Notes: generated by a model not told the origin, from the sequence alone. 64,000 nt of DNA from Gammaproteobacteria bacterium (GCA_018825965.1 JAHKAA010000037.1:59883-123882), one strand, 5' to 3'; positions 27,757-37,096 are shown, counted from the first letter of the stretch. A program made the numbers and translations.

Positions 27757-28531
27757 AATGCCCAAGTTGCAGCTGGGCTAAGGTATGTTCAGCTGTTTCT
27801 TTTATTTTTTCGTGATCCAGCTTTGCCTGCTCCAGAAATATTTTTAATTCTTGTAACTCCACATTAAAAGCACCACTCTGTTGTGCCAATAAGGCCCAGT
27901 GGTAGGAACTGGCATAGTCTTTCTTTTTATAAAACATACTGGTTAAAGAGGCATAAATCTCAGGATCTACCTTTGGATTGGGTGGATACAGCGATAAAGC
28001 GTGATGCAACAGCTGAATGCTTTTTTCTCTGTCTCTTTTGCTGTAATAACTGACCAGCGCCATTTGCAGTGCAGGGGTTTCCAACTGATTATTTTGTTCC
28101 GCCAGTAAAAAACGTTGCAGATGACTGTCGCTTTTATTGCGTGACCAGTGGTAATACAACAGATGTGGATCGTCTGAACTGACTGTCTCGTTGCTTAAGC
28201 GTTTTATTTCTCTCAAGCTTGTCAGGTAACCAATTACACGGGTGCTGGTTTTTTCTTTGAGTTTGATATGTTCAATGCCAGCGGCCAATTCAATACATTT
28301 TGAATACTTTTCAAAATCCAGCAGCAATTGATATTTGTTTTTGTCCGAAGGCAGGCGCTTTTCTTCAAAACGTTGCATAATCAAATCACGGCGCTGCCTG
28401 TTACAATGAGAATCGTCATTTAAGTCAGTGCACAGGCCTGGTTCTTTTTCGCAGACAGCACGCAAAGTCAGTTCGCCTTCGGAGCAGGCACTCAGGAGCA
28501 AGGCAGTTAATAGTAACAACAGGTATTTCAT
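27725..28531 (-). CDS. DUF2989-like lipoprotein
   Basis: A 268-residue protein from the ATG at 28531; the frame extends to 28564 but the lipoprotein signal ([16 protein letters not shown]) starts at the later ATG. After the lipidated cysteine comes a cysteine-containing region ([25 protein letters not shown]), then an all-helical, TPR/Sel1-like part ([40 protein letters not shown]). The pattern fits DUF2989 proteins of Shewanella and Vibrio, with no known function. Convergent with msrB, divergent from the large gap-like gene. Confidence 0.75.
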   Translation of the reverse strand: MKYLLLLLTALLLSACSEGELTLRAVCEKEPGLCTDLNDDSHCNRQRRDLIMQRFEEKRLPSDKNKYQLLLDFEKYSKCIELAAGIEHIKLKEKTSTRVIGYLTSLREIKRLSNETVSSDDPHLLYYHWSRNKSDSHLQRFLLAEQNNQLETPALQMALVSYYSKRDREKSIQLLHHALSLYPPNPKVDPEIYASLTSMFYKKKDYASSYHWALLAQQSGAFNVELQELKIFLEQAKLDHEKIKETAEHTLAQLQLGHFTPPKFEPAG

Positions 28532-28599
28532 ACACATCTCATCAGTTCTGTCTGCCATCAGCATAACGAAGAATTCAGAAAAAATCTTTTTGTAATTGT

Positions 28600-28614
28600 T
28601 GTCGTAGTATTACA
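28600..28614. promoter_or_regulatory. HexR-like site before the large gap-like gene
   Basis: TGTCGTAGTATTACA matches the perfect site at 18960 in 11 of 15 positions, with one intact ATTACA arm. Extra TGTAAT/ATTACA half sites flank it at 28591-28596 and 28621-28626. It lies 83 bases before the chosen start of the GAPDH-like gene. Weaker than the gapA site. Confidence 0.5.
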
Positions 28615-28696
28615 TGTTCAATTACAATGCGCCTGCCTCAATGTGGCGATGACCACAGGCACACCTCTGAACCTACAAGACGTAAAAGGCGAAACC

Positions 28697-30148
28697 ATGA
28701 CTCTATCACACGAAGAACAGTATCAACGCAGCTGGCAGGAACGTCAGGAATACGCTGAGAACATGCAACCAATTATAGGTCGTTTGTACCGTAATAAAGG
28801 CATTGAAGTTGTGGTTTATGGCCGTCCTCTGGTCAATGCAACAACCATTGATATCATCAAAGCGCACAAAACAGTGGAGCGCTTTGAACACCAGAAGCTG
28901 CGTTTAAGAGAAAGTTTTCCGCTTTTAGAAGCCATTTCCAAAATGGAACTGGCTCCGGGCCGCGTCGATATTGGTAAACTGGCCTTTGCTTATTTATACA
29001 AAAATGCCGGTGAAGGTCAGACGTTACAGCAGTATTTAGATAGTCAGCTGTCTGAAATATTACACCGTGGCGATCAAATCAAGCCGGTCGACGTTGTATT
29101 GTACGGTTTTGGCCGTATTGGCCGTTTATTAGCCCGCCTGATGCTGGAACGTTCAGGTCCAAGCAGCAAGTTACGCTTGCGCGCTATTGTGGTGCGTGGT
29201 GGTCGTAAAGGTGATTTAGAAAAACGCGCCAGCCTGCTGCGTCGTGATTCTATCCATGGCCCATTTAACGGCAGTATTACGGTGGATGAAGAAAACGTTG
29301 GTATTAAAGCCAATGGTACTTTTATTAAAGTAATTTATGCCGATTCTCCTGAACTGGTCGATTACACCCAGTACGGTATTCATGACGCTTTAGTCGTGGA
29401 TAACACCGGTATTTGGAAAGACGATAAAGAATTGTCTATTCATTTCAAATCCAAAGGTGCAGCCAAAGTACTGTTAACAGCTCCTGCAAAAGGCGATGTT
29501 CATAACGTGGTCTATGGCGTAAACCACAGTATGATCCAGCCTGAGGATCGTATTGTGTCTGCTGCCAGCTGTACGACCAATGCTATTACGCCTGTGTTAA
29601 AGGCCTTAAACGACGAATACGGCATTAAAAATGGCCATGTTGAAACAGTGCATTCGTACACCAACGACCAGAACCTCATCGACAACTACCACAAAGCTGA
29701 ACGTCGTGGTCGTGCTGCACCACTGAATATGGTGATTACGTCCACAGGTGCTGCCAGCGCTGTGGCCAAAGCTCTGCCTGAATTAAAGGGCAAGCTGACA
29801 GGAAATGCGATTCGGGTGCCAACACCAAACGTCTCTATGGCGATTTTGTCATTAAACCTGAACAAAGAAACCAACCGCGACGAGCTGAACAACTACCTGC
29901 AAAAAGTAGCCTTGTTCTCTGAATTGCAGGATCAGATTGATTTCACCAGTTCGACTGAAATTGTATCCAGTGATTTAGTGGGCTCACGTTACGCTGGTGT
30001 GGTCGATTCACAAGCCACTATAGTGCAGGATGATCGCTGCGTACTGTACGTATGGTATGACAACGAGTTTGGTTACAGCACTCAGGTGATTCGTGTGATG
30101 AACGAAATGGCCGGAATAAAATACCCAACTTTGCCTGTGAACAAGTAA
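28697..30148 (+). CDS. Large GAPDH-like dehydrogenase with N-terminal extension
   Basis: A 483-residue GAPDH homologue. About 130 extra N-terminal residues, helical and without a recognised domain, precede a complete GAPDH unit: Rossmann DVVLYGFGRIGRLLARLM, catalytic cysteine in SAASCTTNAITP, histidine in VHSYTNDQNL, and WYDNEFGYSTQV. Similar long GAPDH-like proteins occur in Shewanella and Vibrio beside the normal enzyme. I chose the ATG at 28697 with AAAAGGCG upstream; ATG 28649 and GTG 28643 are alternatives. HexR-like half sites precede it. A glycolytic or gluconeogenic role is inferred; cofactor choice is not evident. Confidence 0.85.
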   Translation: MTLSHEEQYQRSWQERQEYAENMQPIIGRLYRNKGIEVVVYGRPLVNATTIDIIKAHKTVERFEHQKLRLRESFPLLEAISKMELAPGRVDIGKLAFAYLYKNAGEGQTLQQYLDSQLSEILHRGDQIKPVDVVLYGFGRIGRLLARLMLERSGPSSKLRLRAIVVRGGRKGDLEKRASLLRRDSIHGPFNGSITVDEENVGIKANGTFIKVIYADSPELVDYTQYGIHDALVVDNTGIWKDDKELSIHFKSKGAAKVLLTAPAKGDVHNVVYGVNHSMIQPEDRIVSAASCTTNAITPVLKALNDEYGIKNGHVETVHSYTNDQNLIDNYHKAERRGRAAPLNMVITSTGAASAVAKALPELKGKLTGNAIRVPTPNVSMAILSLNLNKETNRDELNNYLQKVALFSELQDQIDFTSSTEIVSSDLVGSRYAGVVDSQATIVQDDRCVLYVWYDNEFGYSTQVIRVMNEMAGIKYPTLPVNK

Positions 30149-30161
30149 AAGTTGTTTTGTG

Positions 30162-30196
30162 AACGGGCCGCCTTTAGGGCGGCCCGTTGCTATTTT
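30162..30196 (+). terminator. Rho-independent terminator after the gap-like gene
   Basis: AACGGGCCGCC-TTTA-GGGCGGCCCGTT-type stem, about 11 bp and GC-rich, followed by GCTATTTT, 14 bases after the stop codon. Confidence 0.85.
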
Positions 30197-30307
30197 AGGC
30201 CGCTAAAACTTCTGCTCCGGCTGAACAGTCAGAAATTTAATGCTATGATGCCGGTCCGTTAAGACTGCCTTGAGGCAGCATCTGTCACCCAACTCAATGG
30301 ATATTTT

Positions 30308-31435
30308 ATGAAAATTACCTGTAATTTTGACAGCGGTAATATTGACGTGATCAAAGCCGAACATCCTGCCGACATTCAGCTGGCGATCCGCAAAGACCAC
30401 AACTCCGATTTCTACCAATGGTTCCATTTCCGTTTACATTCTCAAAGCACTGAACCTCATACTATTCGCATCGTGAATGTGAAAGACTCTGCCTATCCGG
30501 ATGGCTGGAAAGGTTATCAGGCTGTCGCATCTTACGATAGAGAAAACTGGTTCAGAGTGGAAACCCAACTGGTTAATGAACAACTGGTGATCACTCATTA
30601 TCCTGAAGCTGAATCCGTGTATTTTGCTTATTTTGCGCCTTACAGCTACGAACGTCACATGGACTTACTGCATCAGGCTCAAAGTTCTGGTCTGGCCCAA
30701 ATTGTTGAACTGGGCGAAACCTTAGATGGCCGTGATATGAGTATGCTGGTGGTGGGCGAACCTGCTGATGGCAAGAAAAAAATCTGGATCACAGCCCGCC
30801 AACATCCGGGCGAGTCGATGGCCGAATGGTTTGTTGAAGGTTTATTGGACAGACTGCTGGATGAAGATGACGGCGTTGCCCGCACTCTGCTGGAAAAAGC
30901 AGTGTTTTACATAGTGCCGAATATGAACCCGGACGGTAGTGTTCGTGGTCATTTGCGTACCAACGCCGCTGGTGTGAACTTAAACCGTGAATGGCAAAGC
31001 CCAAGCATGGAAAAAAGCCCGGAAGTCTATTTAGTACGTCAACAGATGCTGGCGACTGGTGTGGATATGCTGTTGGATGTGCATGGTGATGAAAACCTGC
31101 CATATAACTTTGTTGCAGGCGCTGAAGGTGTGCCTTCGTACGATGCCAGAATGCAGCAGTTGGAAACCATGTTTAAAGAGGCAATGTTGTTAGTCACTCC
31201 AGAGTTTCAGACGGAATTTGGGTATGAGCTGGATGCGCCGGGTCAGGCGAATTTAACCATAGCCTCCACCTGGGTGGCAGAGCAGTTTAAGTGCTTGTCT
31301 TACACTCTTGAAATGCCATTTAAGGACAATGCAAATTTGCCAGATCTGGCTTATGGCTGGTCTGATGTGCGTTCAATGAAACTGGGGCAGGATAGCCTGG
31401 TGGCTATACGGGCTGTGGTTGACCAACTGCGGTAA
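30308..31435 (+). CDS. M14-family cytosolic carboxypeptidase-like metallopeptidase
   Basis: Zinc carboxypeptidase of 375 residues. The N-terminal ~125 residues form the beta-sandwich typical of the cytosolic carboxypeptidase (CCP/AGTPBP1-like) branch (FHFRLHSQS, YFAYFAPYSYERHM). The M14 catalytic domain follows: zinc ligands H and E in ARQHPGESMAEW near residue 160, the third ligand in LDVHGDENLP, NPDGSVRGHLRTNAAGVNLNR for substrate binding, and the catalytic glutamate in LEMPFKDN. No signal peptide, so cytoplasmic. Eukaryotic relatives trim glutamates from tubulin tails; the bacterial substrate is unknown. Confidence 0.88.
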   Translation: MKITCNFDSGNIDVIKAEHPADIQLAIRKDHNSDFYQWFHFRLHSQSTEPHTIRIVNVKDSAYPDGWKGYQAVASYDRENWFRVETQLVNEQLVITHYPEAESVYFAYFAPYSYERHMDLLHQAQSSGLAQIVELGETLDGRDMSMLVVGEPADGKKKIWITARQHPGESMAEWFVEGLLDRLLDEDDGVARTLLEKAVFYIVPNMNPDGSVRGHLRTNAAGVNLNREWQSPSMEKSPEVYLVRQQMLATGVDMLLDVHGDENLPYNFVAGAEGVPSYDARMQQLETMFKEAMLLVTPEFQTEFGYELDAPGQANLTIASTWVAEQFKCLSYTLEMPFKDNANLPDLAYGWSDVRSMKLGQDSLVAIRAVVDQLR

Positions 31436-31456
31436 ACAGACCTGTCTGCTGAAGAT

Positions 31457-31480
31457 GCAAGTCAGCCTGAGCTGGCTTGC
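31457..31480 (+). terminator. Hairpin after the M14 peptidase gene
   Basis: GCAAGTCAGC-CTGA-GCTGGCTTGC, a 10-bp stem with one G-U pair, 21 bases after the stop. No immediate T-tract; a TTTTG run follows about 12 bases later. Possible weak terminator. Confidence 0.4.
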
Positions 31481-31531
31481 AAACTTGCTCTTTTGCTTTA
31501 TAGTGCGCCATAACTTTCAGAGGGTTTTACT

Positions 31532-31858
31532 ATGGCAATTATTTCCTGCCCACGTTGTGGTAAAAAGATTTCGGATAAAAGTCAGACCTGCCAGCATTGT
31601 CAGTTGGATTTAAGCGGCATGACTGCAGAAAGAAAACATCACTTAGCCATTGAAGCACAGGATAAAAAAGTTCAGAGTGCGCTCAATCAGTCTATGCTGG
31701 CTTTGATCTTGTTTTTAGCGGGTTTCTGTTTTCTGTATTTTTGGGCTTTAGAGCCGGATGGTTATGAAACCCTGCTGTCACAGGGCATGATTGCCGGTGG
31801 TTTTCTTTGGTATATTTACGCCAGAGCCCGCCTGATCTATCTGAAGCGAAAAAAGTAA
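31532..31858 (+). CDS. Zinc-ribbon membrane protein of unknown function
   Basis: A 108-residue protein with an N-terminal zinc ribbon (CPRCGKKISDKSQTCQHC, residues 6-23), a charged linker and two hydrophobic helices (MLALILFLAGFCFLYFWAL and MIAGGFLWYIYARARLIYL), ending in basic KRKK. It probably sits in the inner membrane with the ribbon in the cytoplasm. AGAGGG lies before the ATG. It ends 1 base before the DUF1315 gene, so the two are co-transcribed. No function can be named. Confidence 0.75.
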   Translation: MAIISCPRCGKKISDKSQTCQHCQLDLSGMTAERKHHLAIEAQDKKVQSALNQSMLALILFLAGFCFLYFWALEPDGYETLLSQGMIAGGFLWYIYARARLIYLKRKK

Positions 31859-31859
31859 T

Positions 31860-32141
31860 ATGGATTTCAAAGCTCTTGTGCTGGCGATGTCGCCTGATAC
31901 CTATCAATCCTTGTTAGACACAGTAGCCACAGGCCGTTGGGCCGATGGTGTGGCTCTTTCCGATCTGCAAAAAGCCCATACTCAGCAACTGGTGATGGCC
32001 TATCAGGCCTATGTACTCAAATCCACTGAGCCCTATACCATAGGGGCAGATGGTCAGATGGTGGTTAAATCCAAAGCTGAAATGAAAAAACAATTCCCTC
32101 AGGACTCTTCGATAGCAAGGTTTGCGCATGATGATCTTTAA
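31860..32141 (+). CDS. DUF1315 family protein (YeaC-like)
   Basis: A 93-residue protein of the DUF1315/YeaC family: LVLAMSPDTYQSLLDTVATGRWADGVALS, then QLVMAYQAY and GQMVVKSKAEMKKQF, matching the order of conserved stretches in E. coli YeaC. Function unknown. The stop is inside the first codons of the DUF349 gene (14-base overlap). In E. coli yeaC lies next to msrB, which is about 4 kb away here. Confidence 0.88.
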   Translation: MDFKALVLAMSPDTYQSLLDTVATGRWADGVALSDLQKAHTQQLVMAYQAYVLKSTEPYTIGADGQMVVKSKAEMKKQFPQDSSIARFAHDDL

Positions 32142-34824
32142 ACGTTGGTTTGCACCTAAATGGCAACACAAAGACGCTGCAGTGCGGCAACAAGCGATTG
32201 CCGGCTTAAATGTGGACGCTCAAAACAAAGAAATTTTGCACGAGCTGGCTTTTAATGACGGCCATGAAGCGGTACGCCGTGCAGCTTTGGAAAAACTCAA
32301 TGAGTTCTCTTTATGGTGGCAAGCCAGTAAGCAGGATAATGCTGAACGTTTAAAGCAGTATGCTGAAAGTCAACTGGTGCAGATGGTGCTGGACAATCGC
32401 ATCTCTGCGCCATTAAAACGTCAGTTTATTGAAGAATGTCACAGAAGCAGCATTTTAGAAAAATTGGCACTGACTGAAGTTGATGCGGATATCCGTTTTT
32501 CGTTACTGATGCGGCTGAAAAAAACTGAACTGGTGTTAGCTAACTTGCAGCAAGAGCTGTTAAATCTGGAGCAAAAGCGTCAGTTACTGACTTTGATCAC
32601 TGATCAGAAGCAACTGGAAAAGCTCAGTAAACAATTGGCAGAGCCCCTGGCCAGTGAATTAAAACTGCAATTGCAAGAGCTGCAGCAAGCCAAAGACAAA
32701 CCCGTTCAGGTACGTAAAGCGATCAACCTGCTATTGGCAAAATTAAATGCTGTGCGCGAACGTGGTGATTTAACCCAGATGCAACAAAAATGGCAGCAAT
32801 ACCAACAGGAATGGGACTCAGCTCAGTCTGATCTCGCCTTGTTGGAGGATGCGGCTGAACTGACACAAAAATTCAGTAAAATAAAATCACTCACTGAAGC
32901 GGCTTGGGCACCTTTATTGAAAGAGCAGCAACAGCAACTGGCCCAACAACAAAAACTGGCGGCTTTAAAACAGCAGCAACAGCAGCTTGAAACACAACTG
33001 CAGGTCTTGCAACACGAGTTAGCACAACTGATGTCAGAAGGCCGGTTGGATGAAACCGATCCCTTAGCTGCAAAAGCGACAAACTTATTACAGCAAATAA
33101 CACAAAGCGAATTGGCCACACCAGTAAAAACCGGTTTGCAAAAAGCAGTGACGGCTTTTGAGCGCCAACTGCAACAACTGCCAGCTCAGGCTGAGCAACT
33201 GTTTAAACTCACCCGTTTGTTAGCCGATTGGTCTTCAGCAGTCATTCCAACAGATGCGACCCAGTTTCAGCAGATCGATGCTAAATATCAGCAATGGCAG
33301 CAGGAATGGAATAAAGGCCGTAAGACCTTAGGTGCTATGTTGCCTGACAGTCTGGCGCAAGCGCAGCAACAACTGAACGTACAATGGCAGGCCGTGATGA
33401 CAGGCTTTGCTGGTCAGGCAGATAAAAATCTGAAATCTGTCCGTTCCAAACTTGCTGAGTTCCGTCGTTTATATGAAGCAGGGCGTTACAAAGTATTGTT
33501 TGGATTGTTTAAAGGCATTCAGCAAAGTTTCGCTGAATTAACCGAAGCTCAGCAGCAACAGCTGACGAAAGATTACCAGGCCGCAGAGCAGCAGTTGCAG
33601 CAACTCAATGAGTTACAAAACTATATAGCCACGCCTCGCAAACAGGAGTTGGTCGCTCAAATGCAGGCTTTGGCTGAAGCTACTGATGTTGAAGCACCCC
33701 AAAGAGCAGAGCAGGTGAAGTTAGCCCGGGCTACCTGGCAGACTTTGGGTCGTGCTGATGAAGCTTTAGATGCTGATTTGAATCAGGCCTTTAACCTGGC
33801 CTGTGAGCAGGCTTTTGCGCCATGCAGGGATTATTTTGCTGCACAGGATGAGCAACGTAAACAAAATGCTGTGATCAAACAGCAAATCCTGGCCGATTTA
33901 ACCGCCTTGCTGGATCAACCTCTGGATAAAGCTTTTGATAGCCAACTCACCAGATTGCAAAAAAGCTGGCGTGAAAGTGGTCCAACAGAATCTGCACTTT
34001 ACAAAGAATTGGCGGCTCAGTTTAAGGCGCTGGTGGATCAGCTCAAGGCCAGGGTTCGTGCTCAACATGAACACAACCTTGCGGAAAAACAACAGTTGGT
34101 TGAAAAAGCGCAGTTACTGCTGACCTTGTCAGTGGATGAAGCAGTAGCTGGGGCCAAAAAGTTACAACAAGACTGGAAACAGATTGGTTTTGCCGGCAAA
34201 ACGGACCAGCAGTTATGGTCACAATTCCGGTTGATTTGTGACCAGGTATTTGCCAATAAAACTGCGGCGAAACAGCAGCAAGACCAGCAATGGTCAGAGC
34301 AGCAACAGCAAGCTGAAACTCAATTCAATGAAGTTGCAGCCCAATGTGCACAGGCGACAACAGCTGCAGAATTATATACAGCTCAAGGCGCATTAAAAGC
34401 CTTAGATGTACCAATTAAATCGGCCTTATCGCAGCAAAAACAGCAGTTGTTAGCAGAAGTGCAGCAGAAGCTGGACACATTGGAGCAATCTGCTTTTAAC
34501 GCCGGTTACCAGCAGCTGTTTGATGCTTTAGCTCAGACTGATGTCACAGCAGAAGCTATTCCTGCCCGTTTTCGGGAAGATTTTGCCAAAGGCAATGAAT
34601 CCCAACTGACTCGTGCTCAGCTGACGACTGCTATTGAATTGATCAGTGGCAAAGACTGTGTCGCAGTTGATAAAGCCCAGGTGCAGTTGCAGTTATTGTC
34701 AGACAAACACAACTCCGGTAACAGCCTGACTGTGGACGCCTTATTAAAACGCTGGTTAAGTTTTGGTGCTGTCAAAAAAGAAGAGCAGGGCTTAGTGCAA
34801 CGTTTAAAAGCTGTATTTGCGTAA
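32128..34824 (+). CDS. Large DUF349 coiled-coil protein
   Basis: Cytoplasmic protein of about 898 residues dominated by glutamine-, leucine- and alanine-rich coiled coil, with several DUF349 repeats (for example WRESGPTESALYKELAAQFKALVD and WKQIGFAGKTDQQLWSQFRLICDQVF). The N-terminus (FKRWFAPKWQHKDAAVRQQAIAGL) has a HEAT-like helical repeat. The ATG at 32128 follows AAGG by 7 bases; the frame's TTG at 32122 is less likely. DUF349 proteins have no firm function. It overlaps the DUF1315 gene and ends at a bidirectional terminator shared with ansA. Confidence 0.85.
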   Translation: MMIFKRWFAPKWQHKDAAVRQQAIAGLNVDAQNKEILHELAFNDGHEAVRRAALEKLNEFSLWWQASKQDNAERLKQYAESQLVQMVLDNRISAPLKRQFIEECHRSSILEKLALTEVDADIRFSLLMRLKKTELVLANLQQELLNLEQKRQLLTLITDQKQLEKLSKQLAEPLASELKLQLQELQQAKDKPVQVRKAINLLLAKLNAVRERGDLTQMQQKWQQYQQEWDSAQSDLALLEDAAELTQKFSKIKSLTEAAWAPLLKEQQQQLAQQQKLAALKQQQQQLETQLQVLQHELAQLMSEGRLDETDPLAAKATNLLQQITQSELATPVKTGLQKAVTAFERQLQQLPAQAEQLFKLTRLLADWSSAVIPTDATQFQQIDAKYQQWQQEWNKGRKTLGAMLPDSLAQAQQQLNVQWQAVMTGFAGQADKNLKSVRSKLAEFRRLYEAGRYKVLFGLFKGIQQSFAELTEAQQQQLTKDYQAAEQQLQQLNELQNYIATPRKQELVAQMQALAEATDVEAPQRAEQVKLARATWQTLGRADEALDADLNQAFNLACEQAFAPCRDYFAAQDEQRKQNAVIKQQILADLTALLDQPLDKAFDSQLTRLQKSWRESGPTESALYKELAAQFKALVDQLKARVRAQHEHNLAEKQQLVEKAQLLLTLSVDEAVAGAKKLQQDWKQIGFAGKTDQQLWSQFRLICDQVFANKTAAKQQQDQQWSEQQQQAETQFNEVAAQCAQATTAAELYTAQGALKALDVPIKSALSQQKQQLLAEVQQKLDTLEQSAFNAGYQQLFDALAQTDVTAEAIPARFREDFAKGNESQLTRAQLTTAIELISGKDCVAVDKAQVQLQLLSDKHNSGNSLTVDALLKRWLSFGAVKKEEQGLVQRLKAVFA

Positions 34825-34839
34825 GTAAATTCGGAATAT

Positions 34840-34870
34840 AAAAAGCCAGCGTATGAAGCTGGCTTTTTTG
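34840..34870. terminator. Bidirectional terminator between DUF349 gene and ansA
   Basis: AAAAAGCCAGC-GTATGAA-GCTGGCTTTTTT: 8-bp stem flanked by A- and T-tracts, placed between two convergent genes, 15 bases after one stop and 22 from the other. Confidence 0.9.
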
Positions 34871-34891
34871 TCTCTGCAAAACACTGGTTGC

Positions 34892-35905
34892 TTAAAGAGT
34901 TAACTCACCACGCAAGCTTTGCTGCATAAATAGCCGTACTTGTTCAGTGCTTAAGGGCTGGCTGAGTAAATAATGCAGTTTGGTTAAGGTGGCTTCCAGT
35001 GTCATATCGTAACCACTGATCACACCACACTCTCGCAGAGCGTTGCCTGTGGCATAACCACCCATATTCACTTTGCCTTTAAAACACTGAGTACAGTTGA
35101 CAATAATGGTGCCGCGTTTAGAGGCTTCTGTTAAGGCGTCCAGCAATTCGGGTTGTTGTGGAGCATTGCCGACACCATAAGATTTAATAATCAGGGCTTT
35201 GATAGGCGCCGCAGCCATATTTCTGATCACATCCGCGCTGATGCCAGGATACAAAGTCACGACGCTGATCGGTTGAGGGGTGATTTGTGCAATTTTTAAC
35301 GCTTTGGTTACCGCAGTAGATGCCAGATGGCCCGCCACTAAATTGATATGAATACCAGCTTCAATCAGCGGTGAAAAGTTCGGAGATGCAAAGGCATCAA
35401 AACCATCTGCATCAGCTTTTGTGGCCCTGTTGCCGCGAAAGAGTTTATTGTTAAAAAACAGCGCAACTTCAGCTATAGGGTAATAAGCCGCCAGATAGAG
35501 CGCATTCAATAAATTCACCTGACCGTCAGAGCGCAATTGCGCCAGCGGAATTTGCGAGCCTGTGACTATAACTGGCTTGGCCAAATCTTCCAGCATAAAA
35601 GACAAGGCTGAGGCGGTGTAGGCCATAGTATCAGTGCCATGCAACACCACAAAACCATCGTAGTCGGCATAATGGCTTTGGATGTCAGTGGCAATTTCCA
35701 GCCAGTGTGCTGGTGTCATATCGGAAGAGTCAATTACCGGATGGTATTCGTGGATATCAAATTCCGGCATTTCTGAACGGTAAAATTCCGGCATACTTTT
35801 CACCGTATCGGATAAAAAGCCGGGCACAGGTACAAATCCATTGCTGGATTGCTGCATACCTATAGTTCCGCCTGTGTAGGCAACATAAATTCGTTTTTTA
35901 TTCAT
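34892..35905 (-). CDS. ansA: Type I (cytoplasmic) L-asparaginase
   Basis: Hydrolyses asparagine to aspartate and ammonia. With the start at 35905 the protein is 337 residues, close to E. coli AnsA (338). The frame runs 14 codons further upstream, but the family begins at MNKKRIYVAYTGGTIGM. Catalytic threonines are in YTGGTIGM and LHGTDTMAYTAS, followed by GSQIPLAQLRSDGQVNL and NKLFRGNRATK. There is no signal peptide, which separates it from the periplasmic type II enzyme. Transcribed alone. Confidence 0.95.
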   Translation of the reverse strand: MNKKRIYVAYTGGTIGMQQSSNGFVPVPGFLSDTVKSMPEFYRSEMPEFDIHEYHPVIDSSDMTPAHWLEIATDIQSHYADYDGFVVLHGTDTMAYTASALSFMLEDLAKPVIVTGSQIPLAQLRSDGQVNLLNALYLAAYYPIAEVALFFNNKLFRGNRATKADADGFDAFASPNFSPLIEAGIHINLVAGHLASTAVTKALKIAQITPQPISVVTLYPGISADVIRNMAAAPIKALIIKSYGVGNAPQQPELLDALTEASKRGTIIVNCTQCFKGKVNMGGYATGNALRECGVISGYDMTLEATLTKLHYLLSQPLSTEQVRLFMQQSLRGELTL

Positions 35906-36138
35906 GACAGAGAAGGTCCTGATCTGTTGTGTTGCTATTGTAATCAAGAGCGGCAGGGCTGTCAGGTTTTGTTCGGTTTAATCTGTATCCAGGCAGTTAT
36001 TTCGCGTTGAAACCTGCACAAAGGTGAAGAAAATTGTGAAAAATTGACCACTTTGCACAAATGCTGAGCAAACGGATTAAAAGCGATAGAAAAGCACTTT
36101 ACAAAAAAAGGCAGGCCCCCTAATATGACGTCCAACGC

Positions 36139-36229
36139 GGAGGGGTGGCAGAGCGGTTTAATGCACCGGTCTTGAAAACCGGCGAAGGTTAATAGCCTTC
36201 CGAGAGTTCGAATCTCTCCCCCTCCGCCA
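36139..36229 (+). tRNA. tRNA-Ser (UGA)
   Basis: A 91-base class II tRNA: acceptor GGAGGGG pairs with CCCCTCC, anticodon loop CTTGAAA gives TGA, long variable arm (GAAGGTTAATAGCCTTC), GTTCGAATC T-loop and encoded CCA. A terminator follows directly. Confidence 0.97.
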
Positions 36230-36231
36230 TT

Positions 36232-36257
36232 AAAACCACCATCAAGGTGGTTTTTTT
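36232..36257 (+). terminator. Terminator after tRNA-Ser
   Basis: AAAACCACC-ATCAA-GGTGGTTTTTTT, a clear intrinsic terminator 3 bases after the tRNA CCA end. Confidence 0.9.
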
Positions 36258-36434
36258 ATGCCTGCAATTTTCCTATCTTATTGGTTTGTAAGTTTTTTCT
36301 GTATTATCCCCAATAAATTTGTGCTACTTATCGCATTCGCTAATGAAGTGCTTGAGCTTTATCCTGTCTCTGCTTTATGCTCGGACATAATCCAGCTAGA
36401 CTGGAATAGTTAACCTGGTCGCGGAGATATCAAA

Positions 36435-37079
36435 TTGATTAATGTGTTATTAGTGGATGATCACGAGCTGGTCCGGACCGGCATCAGTCGTATACTAATG
36501 GACGAACGTGGCATTAAGGTCATAGGCGAAGCTATTTCAGGTGAGGCTGCAATCCAATTTTGTCGTCATCAGGAGCCTGATGTGGTGCTGATGGATATGA
36601 ATATGCCTGGTATGGGCGGCATGACTGCGACCAAACGTATTTTGCATTATTGTCCTGAGATTAAAATTCTGGCGTTATCTGTCTCCTGCGAAGAGCCGGT
36701 TCCAACCAAAGTGATGCAATTAGGTGCTTCAGGTTTTATCTCCAAAAATGCGGCACCATCCGAGATGGTCAGTGCGATACGTAAAGTGCATGCTGGTGAG
36801 CGCTATATTTCAGGTGAGGTAGCGCAAAAAATGGCGATGAGCCGGGTCACCAGCAGTAATCAAAATCCGTTTGAAGAGTTATCGGACCGTGAAATGCAAA
36901 TCATGCTGATGATCACCCGTGGTCAGAAGGTCAACGATATTGCTGAGCAGTTAAATGTCAGCGCCAAAACCGTCAATTCCTACCGTTACCGTATGTTTGA
37001 AAAACTGGACATCAGTGGAGATGTTGAGTTGACGCATTTAGCATTACGCCATGGCATGATTGACATTGCAAAGTTATAA
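36435..37079 (+). CDS. uvrY: Response regulator UvrY/GacA (BarA-UvrY system)
   Basis: LuxR/FixJ-type response regulator (214 residues), partner of BarA/GacS, that drives CsrB-type small RNAs and so carbon storage and surface behaviour. Receiver domain 1-120 with acidic pocket DDHE and phospho-aspartate in VVLMDMNMPGMGGM (about residue 54); LuxR HTH at 145-205 (LSDREMQIMLMITRGQKVNDIAEQLNVSAKTVNSYRYR is the recognisable stretch, positions 147-184). It starts with TTG in MINVLLVDDHELVR, after GGAGATATCAAA. The same start residues are conserved in E. coli. Followed by uvrC, the conserved pair. Confidence 0.95.
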   Translation: MINVLLVDDHELVRTGISRILMDERGIKVIGEAISGEAAIQFCRHQEPDVVLMDMNMPGMGGMTATKRILHYCPEIKILALSVSCEEPVPTKVMQLGASGFISKNAAPSEMVSAIRKVHAGERYISGEVAQKMAMSRVTSSNQNPFEELSDREMQIMLMITRGQKVNDIAEQLNVSAKTVNSYRYRMFEKLDISGDVELTHLALRHGMIDIAKL

Positions 37080-37096
37080 CCCCTTTCCTTATTTTG

